Origin: CAZJYI01 sp964550025
GTDB lineage: Bacteria; Verrucomicrobiota; Kiritimatiellia; UBA8416; CAYOBW01
Length of the DNA stretch: 31,394 nt
Reading direction: 5' to 3'
NCBI GenBank assembly: GCA_964550025.1
Contig: CAZJYI010000133.1
Span: 1-31,394 of the forward strand
In this document: positions 24,267 through 29,799 of the stretch, piece after piece
How positions within the stretch are numbered: position 1 is the stretch's first letter
How the letters are laid out: each line of letters opens with the position of its first letter
Notes under the pieces: generated by a model
What the model saw: the letters and a program-made list of their open reading frames with translations, nothing else
Database searches by the model: none
What the model was told of the DNA's origin: nothing
Position numbers and translations under genes: made by a program

Positions 24267-24755
24267 CTACTGCTGCTGTTCCGCCAACGCCTTCAACCGG
24301 CGCCTGGCCGTCTTCACTGTCACACGTAGGCCGCGTCGTGACGCGGCGTTCTCAAGGAACCGGCCGTAGCATCCCACGGCCTTGCGCGTTTCGTACCAGT
24401 ACTTCTGTTCCCCGGCTGAGAAAGTGAAGTCCTCGCCGCACTGAACGCAGGTCTTCCTGACGTCCCGGTAGTAGTACTTGGGGTTCCAGCACATCGGACA
24501 GAAAACCTGCCTTCGCACGTCACCTCGAATGGCGCCCGGCGGCAACTCCGGCTTGAAGTCGGGATCGTACACCCAGTAGGAGAACTCCTCCCCGGCCATG
24601 TTTCTTGCCGTTCTGCGGATCAACGGCACGTCGCCATACGGCGGGACGCGTACAACGCGTACGCCCTCCACGACGTTCCCGCTGATGGCACGCCGGCGCT
24701 TCCTTCCGAGCTTCCGCCGCTCCTTGCGCCCATAGCCCGTCCGCCGCAACTTCAT
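24267..24755 (-). CDS. Basic zinc-ribbon protein in the RNA-repair operon, function unknown
   Basis: 162 aa from ATG 24755 (GGAG upstream). The N-terminus is very basic (RRTGYGRKERRKLGRKRRR, 4-22), suggesting nucleic-acid contact. Residues 83-122 hold two knuckles (Cys86, Cys89, Cys103, Cys106): FCPMCWNPKYYYRDVRKTC, then VQCGEDFTFSAGEQKYWYE. The second half matches the 'probable zinc-ribbon' pattern C-x2-C-x3-F-x-F-x-x-G-E-Q-x-x-Y. The C-terminal segment (about 130-160) is basic and helical. It lies between rtcB (81 bases away) and rlaP (21 bases), on the same strand, so it probably shares the transcript. An RNA-repair accessory role is inference from position and charge; I know no characterised homologue. 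Confidence 0.82.
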   Translation of the reverse strand: MKLRRTGYGRKERRKLGRKRRRAISGNVVEGVRVVRVPPYGDVPLIRRTARNMAGEEFSYWVYDPDFKPELPPGAIRGDVRRQVFCPMCWNPKYYYRDVRKTCVQCGEDFTFSAGEQKYWYETRKAVGCYGRFLENAASRRGLRVTVKTARRRLKALAEQQQ

Positions 24756-24770
24756 CTCCACTCCACACAC

Positions 24771-24830
24771 CGATCACTGATAGCTGATGACTGACAACTG
24801 ATCACTGATGACTGACCACTGGCCTCAACA
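24771..24830. repeat. Low-complexity CTGATGACTGA-type repeat
   Basis: Imperfect 10-11 base units of CTGAT(A/C)GCTGATGACTGACAACTG type lie between rtcB and the zinc-ribbon gene. They resemble words in the repeats at 3290 and 18790 (TGATCACTG). No gene or clear terminator is present in the interval. Confidence 0.8.
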
Positions 24831-24836
24831 CCCCGC

Positions 24837-26222
24837 TCACTCACGCCCACCCGCCATCTTGACGAGCTTCGGATCGAAGCGCGCGACGACATCCACCAGT
24901 TCGCGCTGCGCGGCCATGACGCGCTCGATGTCCTTGTAGCCCATCGGCACCTCGTCGAGACCGGCGGAAATCAGGACGACGTCGCGCTCCTTGAGAAAGC
25001 GTTTGGCTTCGTTCCACGTGAACGCATTCTTGGTGGCCGTCCGGCTCATCGCGCGGCCGGCGCCGTGCGCGGCCGAGTTCATCGACTCCGGATGCCCCTT
25101 TCCGCGGCACACGTAGCCGGGCGTCGCCATGGATCCCGGAATGATGCCGATAACCCCTTCTCCGGCGGGGGTCGCTCCCTTGCGGTGAACAATGACATCC
25201 TCGCCGAAGTGCGTCTCCTTCCACGCGAAGTTGTGGTGGTTCTCGAGGTCCAGAAGCACTTTGGTCTTCAGCGCCTTGACAACGTGGCGATGAATCAACG
25301 CGTGGTTGGCAGCGGCGTAGCGGCCCATGAGCTCCATCGCGGCCCAGTACTCGCGGCCAAGATCGCTGTCCAGGTCGAACCAGGCCAGGTGGAGCAATTC
25401 CCTGGGCAGCTCGGGGTGCTGGTTCATGGCGGCCTTGCTGTAGTGCTGGGCCACACTGCCTCCCGTGCCCCGGCTTCCGCTGTGGCTGAGCAGTGCCAGG
25501 TACACCCCGGCCTCGAGCCCGAGGTCGTCCTGCTCGAGCGTCAGCGTGCCGAATTCCGCGAAGTGATTGCCGCTCCCGCTGGAACCGAGCTGCTTCCACG
25601 CTTTATCCCGGTTGCGTTCGGTCACCGGGCTCACCGACCAGTCTTCCTCCATGACGGCGTGATCCCGCCTGCGCTTGAAACCGGAGCCAACGCCGAAACG
25701 CGTTTCTTCCTGCAATACGTTTCGCAGATGGCCCTCCGCGCCGCGAATGGCGGATACAGGCATGTCGAGAACCGACATCTTCATGCGGCAGGCGATGTCC
25801 ATGCCGACCGCGTACGGGATGATCGCGTTGTGGGTCGCAAGAACACCGCCGATCGGCAAGCCATAGCCCGTGTGCGCATCCGGCATGAGCGCGCCGGCCA
25901 CCGACACGGGAAGTCTGCAGGCATGCTCCATCTGCTGCACGGACGTCTCGTCGAAGTCCGACCCCCAACTCCGGTAGGGCGCCGGTTCGCCGCGCTCCAC
26001 GTATCGCGCACGCGCCGCTGCGCTCCCGATCAGCGCAGAGGCCAGTTTCCCGAGATTCGCATCGTCCCTGTAGTCTTCGGGGGTCTCGACAAGGGCCGAA
26101 AGCGCGGCCCGGATGTCACGTTTCGCCACGCCCGACGCCGCGAGCTGCTTCACGACGTCAATAGCCAGCCCCATCGCCTTTCCGCCCGGAATGCCCAGGT
26201 TGCGGAGTTCTCTCTTCTTCAT
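24837..26222 (-). CDS. rtcB: RNA-splicing/repair ligase RtcB, divergent subtype
   Basis: 461 aa. RtcB joins RNA ends with 2',3'-cyclic or 3'-phosphate to 5'-OH using GTP and Mn2+. Metal and guanylylation residues are in place: MPDAHTGYGLPIGG (near 113-125), Asp142 and Cys145 in VGMDIACRM, His220 in GSGNHFAEFG, His247 in LLSHSGSRG, His330 in ENHHNF, and His386 in NSAAHGAGRAMSR, the GMP-carrying histidine. HRKGATPA and PGSMATPGYV are also present. The sequence departs from the E. coli type: GMDIACRM and SSGSGNHF replace the more common GVDIGCGM and LGTLGGGNHF forms. The start is 4 bases after the rtcA stop codon, so the two are coupled. The Shine-Dalgarno (GAGAG) is weak. Confidence 0.95.
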   Translation of the reverse strand: MKKRELRNLGIPGGKAMGLAIDVVKQLAASGVAKRDIRAALSALVETPEDYRDDANLGKLASALIGSAAARARYVERGEPAPYRSWGSDFDETSVQQMEHACRLPVSVAGALMPDAHTGYGLPIGGVLATHNAIIPYAVGMDIACRMKMSVLDMPVSAIRGAEGHLRNVLQEETRFGVGSGFKRRRDHAVMEEDWSVSPVTERNRDKAWKQLGSSGSGNHFAEFGTLTLEQDDLGLEAGVYLALLSHSGSRGTGGSVAQHYSKAAMNQHPELPRELLHLAWFDLDSDLGREYWAAMELMGRYAAANHALIHRHVVKALKTKVLLDLENHHNFAWKETHFGEDVIVHRKGATPAGEGVIGIIPGSMATPGYVCRGKGHPESMNSAAHGAGRAMSRTATKNAFTWNEAKRFLKERDVVLISAGLDEVPMGYKDIERVMAAQRELVDVVARFDPKLVKMAGGRE

Positions 26223-26226
26223 CGTT

Positions 26227-27249
26227 TCACTCTCTTTCGATCTTTACGTGCCACCGGGGTCGGTCAACCCTGGTGACGACGACGTTGACGTCGAGAAACG
26301 GCTTCAAAATCTCGATGTTGGTCGTTGCGTGCCTGGAAAGCGGCAACGTCATGAACTCGCCGCCTCCCGCCAGCGCCATCGGGAGCAGCAACTGGTCCGC
26401 AAGATAGCGGCCGACCGGCACGCCGGAAGCGAGGTACTCACGTACTGGCTTGACGACGGATCCCGCGACCTGCTCGGAAACCACGCCCCGCTCACCAAAA
26501 GCCGTGAAGACTTCCGTCACCTGTTCCGAGGCGACGGTTACCATCAGGACATTGCCCGGGCCGCGGGGATTCCGGACCTGCTGCACCTCGAGCGCGCTGT
26601 CGCCCCACGAGAGCTTCTCCTTCAGTACGGCCAGTTCCCTCTCGCCGACCCGGCGCGGGAGCTGAGACACCACGGCCACGGCCTCCTGGCGCTCGATCGC
26701 GCCGCGCTCCATCAAGTCCAGGCGGGACAGCGAGGGCGTGGGGGTCACCTCAACGGTGAAGCGCCCTCCGCCCGCGGGGTAGAAACCGTGCCGTTCTAGC
26801 TCGGCCGTTACCGCCGGTCCCATCCTGCCGAGAATGGGCAGGAACGCCTTTGCAAGGAAGTCGAACGGTGGCGCGTAAGGGTTGTGTGTTCCCCCTTCGA
26901 GCTCGAGGCGCGTCGGACCGTCGGCTGTGATCAGCGCGGGGAGCACGGTCTGCAGAACCAGGGTTGCGCTGCCGGCTGTTCCGACGGCGAAACGGTACTC
27001 ACCCGCCTTGACCGTGCGCGGCTCGAAGATCAGCTCTCTCGACCCCATCTCCGCGCCCTTCACCACAGCGCACCCTACGTCCCGTGCTGCCTTGACGGCC
27101 GTCAAGTGCTGCCGCAGCAGGCCGGGCTTCCGGCGACCGGCCCGGATCTTGACGATCTTGAACGGCCGCCCCGTAACCAGCGACAGCGCCAGCGACGAGC
27201 GTAGAACCTGCCCGCCGCCTTCGCCGTAAGAACCATCTATCGTGATCAT
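26227..27249 (-). CDS. rtcA: RNA 3'-terminal phosphate cyclase RtcA
   Basis: 340 aa from ATG 27249 with GGAGAGA upstream. RtcA converts RNA 3'-phosphate to 2',3'-cyclic phosphate using ATP, which feeds RtcB. Family motifs: N-terminal GSYGEGGGQVLRSSLALS, RAGRRKPGLLRQHL, ELEGGTHNPYAPPFDF near 117-130, HGFYPAGGG, and the adenylated nucleophile His307 in LPLSRHATTNIE. The length is normal. The order here is rtcA then rtcB, opposite to E. coli rtcBA. A 475-base spacer with repeats separates it from slipin upstream, so it may be on the slipin transcript or have its own promoter; I saw no sigma-54 site in that spacer. Confidence 0.95.
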   Translation of the reverse strand: MITIDGSYGEGGGQVLRSSLALSLVTGRPFKIVKIRAGRRKPGLLRQHLTAVKAARDVGCAVVKGAEMGSRELIFEPRTVKAGEYRFAVGTAGSATLVLQTVLPALITADGPTRLELEGGTHNPYAPPFDFLAKAFLPILGRMGPAVTAELERHGFYPAGGGRFTVEVTPTPSLSRLDLMERGAIERQEAVAVVSQLPRRVGERELAVLKEKLSWGDSALEVQQVRNPRGPGNVLMVTVASEQVTEVFTAFGERGVVSEQVAGSVVKPVREYLASGVPVGRYLADQLLLPMALAGGGEFMTLPLSRHATTNIEILKPFLDVNVVVTRVDRPRWHVKIERE

Positions 27250-27378
27250 CGTCTCTCTCCATCGCCCCGGAACCGGGTGTCTTTATCGCACTCTACCGAA
27301 CTGGCGTACGGTAGGCCATGCCCAAGTCCTCACACGCTACGGACAGTGCCCCCGGAAAGGCAGTAGGGGCCGCCGGCC

Positions 27379-27434
27379 CTCCAGTTCTCGGGTCGCCCCG
27401 AGTATCCCTTCTGGAGCGTGGCGGGCATGCCACG
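27379..27434. repeat. Two nested hairpins upstream of rtcA
   Basis: CTCCAG/CTGGAG (27379-27384 with 27411-27416) encloses CTCGGG/CCCGAG (27387-27392 with 27397-27402). A second hairpin, CGTGGC-GGGCAT-GCCACG (27417-27434), follows. Both lie in the slipin-rtcA spacer. They may attenuate or stabilise the transcript; there is no U-run, so not a classical terminator. Confidence 0.65.
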
Positions 27435-27490
27435 TCGGGACCTCCCGCCCTTGTACTTGGTTTCCGCGGGTGTGAGGCTTCGCGGAAGGG

Positions 27491-27645
27491 AAATGTCGAA
27501 TATTGAATGCTGAATACTCAATGTCGAAGTGGCACGCGCGGAGACGGACCTCGCACTTCAGCATTCATCATTCAGTGTTCATCATTCTGCGGTTTCTCCC
27601 TCGCCACCGGCAGCATCGTAATCATGCACCCGCCAGCTCCCGGGC
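27491..27645. repeat. Dispersed intergenic repeat, copy B
   Basis: Second copy of the repeat at 1434-1568, in the same orientation. The core ATTCAGTGTTCATCATTC, TGCGGTTTCTCCC and CATGCACCCGCCAG is almost unchanged. Copy B has an extra block (ATACTCAATGTCGAAGTGGC) in the left half. It occupies the slipin-rtcA spacer. Confidence 0.85.
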
Positions 27646-27724
27646 CACAGGCAGAAAAGACGGGCCTCCGCCGCATCCCCCGGCACAGCGGGAGCCGGGG
27701 ATCAGGCCCGACTCCCGCCCGTCG

Positions 27725-28831
27725 CTACAAGAGGTTCACGACCCGGTCCGCCAGACCCTTCTCGCCCAACATGACGTTGAGCTTCGACGTCTGCGCAACC
27801 TTCTCGAGAACCTCGAGCTCGCGCAGCCGCATGAGCGCGGGATTGCTGTCCATCAGCTTGGCCGTGTTCATCTGGCTTCGCACGGCCGCCGTCTCCTCCC
27901 TGCGCGCGATCGCGTTGGCCTCGGAGGCCTTCTTCGCCTCGATCACCTGGTTCAGCAGCGTCTTCATCTCGCCGGGCAGGATAACGTCCCTGATCCCAAC
28001 CGAGACTACGCGTACGCCAAATGCCTCCGCGCGCTTGCGTGTGGCCGTTTCCAGGTCCCTGGAGACGGCGTTTTTGTCCGCCAACAGCGTGTCGAGCTCG
28101 CGCGTACCGACGATGGCACGCAGCGCCAGTTGCGCCTCGCGGTACAACGCCTGGTCGATGTCGTGCACCTGCTCGACGGACTTGCGTGCATCGATCACGC
28201 GGTAGCTGACCACCGCGTTCATGCGCAGCGAGACCTTGTCGGCGGTCATGATCTCCTGACCGGAGACATCGAGCACCTTCTCGCGCACGTCGATGTTGTA
28301 CAGCTTGACCTTGCCGACGCGCTTCCACGACGCGTACTGCCCGGGCTGCAGGGTCTTTGCGTATTCGCCGTCCCTGAAGTACACCCCCACGTGGCCTTCC
28401 TCGACGGTGAAGACGTTCAGCACGAGCTCGACGCCCTGGGATTTCAGGATCACGTTGAGGTCCTTGTGCTCGAAGAGAACACTACGGGCATCCTGGATCT
28501 CCACACGCACGTCCCTGAACCCCGTCCAAAGCGCGTAGCGGCCGGTGTCGAGAACGCAGTCAAAACGACCGTCGATCCACACCAAGGCACGCTCGTAGTC
28601 CTTCAGATCGATCACCACGGCATCGTCGCCCAGCGCCTCTGCCTTGACGATCATGTCGAGGTCAGGGTGCACCAGCCAGGGCGCGCGCACGGAAACCACG
28701 TCAACACGAACCCTGTCCAGAAGATCGACGAACCAGTAACGACCGGGCTCCAGGACGCGCTCGAACACCCGGTCCCGAAACAGCAGCCCCTTCTCAAATG
28801 CACGGATCTTCTTTGTGCTGAAAATGAACAT
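27725..28831 (-). CDS. Slipin / SPFH (band 7) family protein with extended N-terminus
   Basis: 368 aa from ATG 28831 with a very good AGGAGGTGAAAC ribosome site. The SPFH domain lies at about 120-310: KVKLYNIDVREKVLDVSGQEIMTADKVSLRMNAVVSYRVID, then AIVGTRELDTLLADKNAVSRDLE and GVRVVSVGIRDVILPGEMKTLLNQVIEAKKASEANAIARREETA, the stomatin/slipin core and coiled-coil. The first about 110 residues (FEKGLLFRDRVFERVLEPGRYWF; a second EPGRY-like LDTGRYALW) form two beta-repeats before it. There is no clear signal peptide or long hydrophobic stretch, so it is cytoplasmic or peripheral. I recall slipins occurring beside rtc genes in other bacteria. The role in RNA repair is unknown. Confidence 0.88.
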   Translation of the reverse strand: MFIFSTKKIRAFEKGLLFRDRVFERVLEPGRYWFVDLLDRVRVDVVSVRAPWLVHPDLDMIVKAEALGDDAVVIDLKDYERALVWIDGRFDCVLDTGRYALWTGFRDVRVEIQDARSVLFEHKDLNVILKSQGVELVLNVFTVEEGHVGVYFRDGEYAKTLQPGQYASWKRVGKVKLYNIDVREKVLDVSGQEIMTADKVSLRMNAVVSYRVIDARKSVEQVHDIDQALYREAQLALRAIVGTRELDTLLADKNAVSRDLETATRKRAEAFGVRVVSVGIRDVILPGEMKTLLNQVIEAKKASEANAIARREETAAVRSQMNTAKLMDSNPALMRLRELEVLEKVAQTSKLNVMLGEKGLADRVVNLL

Positions 28832-28883
28832 GTTTCACCTCCTGTTCTTCTGTTCTCTGTGTGCTTTGTCGTTTGTATCTCCG

Positions 28884-28899
28884 TTCAATTCTCGTGCCC
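28884..28899 (-). promoter_or_regulatory. Candidate sigma-54 (-24/-12) element upstream of slipin
   Basis: Minus strand GGGCACGAGAATTGAA against the consensus TGGCACG-N4-TTGC(A/T). The -24 GG and spacing match; the -12 box has TTGAA, so one key C is replaced. It is 53 bases upstream of the slipin ATG and is oriented toward it. A cognate activator, RtcR, is encoded in the same locus. Confidence 0.5.
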
Positions 28900-29421
28900 G
28901 ACGTTGATGCCGCCGGACTCGCGACTTGCGACTCGCGATTCGCAGTGTCCCTGCTGCGCCTCGAGCTCCTTCTCTATCTTCGCGGTCCCGTATGACCGCG
29001 CTACCCCCAAGGGCCGTCCGGAGACGGTTGGTCTGATGACCACGCTCAGGCCGCGGAGCATGGCTTGAGCGCCGTCGGTCCAGTCGGCCGCGGCCCGCCT
29101 CCGCATGAAGTTTCGGCGGGCGCGGCCGGCGGGCGGGGGAATGACTGCCGCGATTCCCGGAAGAACCTCGACTGCCCTCCATTCCGCCCGCCGGGCCGGC
29201 TGGACGCGTCGACGCGGTATCCGCATGCTGCAAGGCGTCCGTCTTGCGCTGCCGTGGCCGGACGGCGGCGGGGTTTCCTCGCGACGCTCCCGGAACACCG
29301 TTCCCGAAGCGTCCTTCGTCCCTCCCGTCGTCTCCAGCCGTCGGCCGGTCCATCATCCGCTCGTCTCCTTTCGACCGCGTTGGAGCCGCTTGCGCGGCTA
29401 ACCTACGGGTTTTCAGCCCGT
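28900..29421. other. Gene-poor leader between slipin and the tRNA
   Basis: About 520 bases. 28918-28945 is a low-complexity run of GACTCGCGACTTGCGA words. The minus strand carries an open frame at 28885-29298 of about 137 codons, but it is arginine-rich, has no ribosome site and runs through the low-complexity tract, so I do not call it. Hairpins lie just beyond the tRNA 3' end (29384-29420). Otherwise nothing recognisable. Confidence 0.5.
29384..29420 (-). terminator. Two hairpins directly after the tRNA 3' end
   Basis: Reading the minus strand away from the tRNA: CGGG-CTGAAAA-CCCG (29420-29406), then AGCCGC-GCAA-GCGGCT (29399-29384, perfect 6-bp stem with a GCAA tetraloop). There is no U-run. 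They could be a processing or stabilising structure or a weak terminator of the tRNA transcript. Confidence 0.5.
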
Positions 29422-29495
29422 TGCTTGGTGCAGGATTCGAACCTGCGACAAATGCATTATCAGTGCATTGCTCTATCCAACTGAGCTAACCAAGG
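29422..29495 (-). tRNA. tRNA-Ile(GAU)-like gene with C1-C72 mismatch
   Basis: Minus strand, 74 bases including discriminator A73. Acceptor stem CCTTGGT with ACCAAGC: six pairs, and C1-C72 is a mismatch. D arm GCTC-AGTTGGATA-GAGC; anticodon stem ATGCA/TGCAT, perfect; loop CTGATAA, giving anticodon GAT (29459-29461), decoding isoleucine AUC; variable loop TTGTC; T arm GCAGG-TTCGAAT-CCTGC, perfect. CCA is not encoded. The body is fully canonical, so folding is expected; the mismatch at the end is unusual and might weaken RNase P processing or charging. It lies between rtcR and slipin, on the slipin strand, in the leader of an RNA-repair operon. No other tRNA is in the window. Confidence 0.88.
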
Positions 29496-29631
29496 TGCCG
29501 GCACTATCCTCGTCAGATCCCACTCACGGAACACACAGGCCGATATCTTTCGCACCGACGGCCCCGGAGGGCCGGGCGCTGAGCAGTCAGCCGCGCGCCG
29601 CTGGCCGGATCGTGCCAACGCCGCCGTGTAT

Positions 29632-29647
29632 CGCAGCGTGTGTGCCA
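29632..29647 (-). promoter_or_regulatory. Candidate sigma-54 (-24/-12) promoter reading toward the tRNA and slipin
   Basis: Minus strand TGGCACACACGCTGCG. The -24 box TGGCAC is exact and the -12 box has GC in the right place (CTGCG); spacing is the standard 16-base frame. The predicted start is near 29621, about 125 bases upstream of the tRNA 5' end. It sits just behind the divergent sigma-54 activator gene rtcR, as expected for an RtcR target. A chance match cannot be excluded from sequence alone. Confidence 0.5.
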
Positions 29648-29669
29648 GGATTGCAGGGAGCTAGGCAAG

Positions 29670-29688
29670 AGCAACGCAGTCTGTTGCT
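29670..29688. promoter_or_regulatory. Dyad AGCAAC-N7-GTTGCT, candidate activator site
   Basis: A perfect 6-bp inverted repeat with a 7-base centre, about 25 bases upstream of the -24 box of the sigma-54 candidate and between it and the rtcR promoter. Enhancer sites of sigma-54 activators usually lie 80 or more bases upstream, so this one is close; it could also be a small hairpin. Confidence 0.35.
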
Positions 29689-29735
29689 GCTCAATGTCTT
29701 ACAGGGTGACATTTTCTGGCGGCGAGCAAAACAGA

Positions 29736-29764
29736 TTGACTTGTCGGGGAGTGCTGGCTATCGT
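29736..29764 (+). promoter_or_regulatory. Candidate sigma-70 promoter of rtcR
   Basis: TTGACT (29736-29741), exactly 17 bases, TATCGT (29759-29764), 36 bases before the rtcR ATG. The ribosome site is AGGA at 29787-29790. This fits low constitutive expression of the activator. Confidence 0.6.
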
Positions 29765-29799
29765 GTGGGCGCGTAAATGATACAGTAGGATAGTATGTC

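Noticed and set aside
27250..27480. Sigma-54 promoter directly upstream of rtcA
   Set aside because: I scanned for TGGCAC-N5-TTGC on the minus strand and found no match with both key doublets.
27503..29068. Long plus-strand open frame opposite slipin
   Set aside because: It starts in the dispersed repeat and runs antisense through slipin; no family resemblance.
28885..29298. Possible small protein upstream of slipin (137 codons, minus)
   Set aside because: Several frames are open here owing to high GC. This one is arginine-rich, has no ribosome site and includes low-complexity DNA.
29489..29504. Sigma-54-like CGGCACC...TTAGC overlapping the tRNA 5' end
   Set aside because: The -12 box lacks the GC doublet, and a start inside the tRNA would not make the molecule.
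29605..29617. Exact TGGCACG on the minus strand near 29611-29617
   Set aside because: The -12 box at the correct distance is GGCCA, with no TTGC; the element at 29632-29647 is better.
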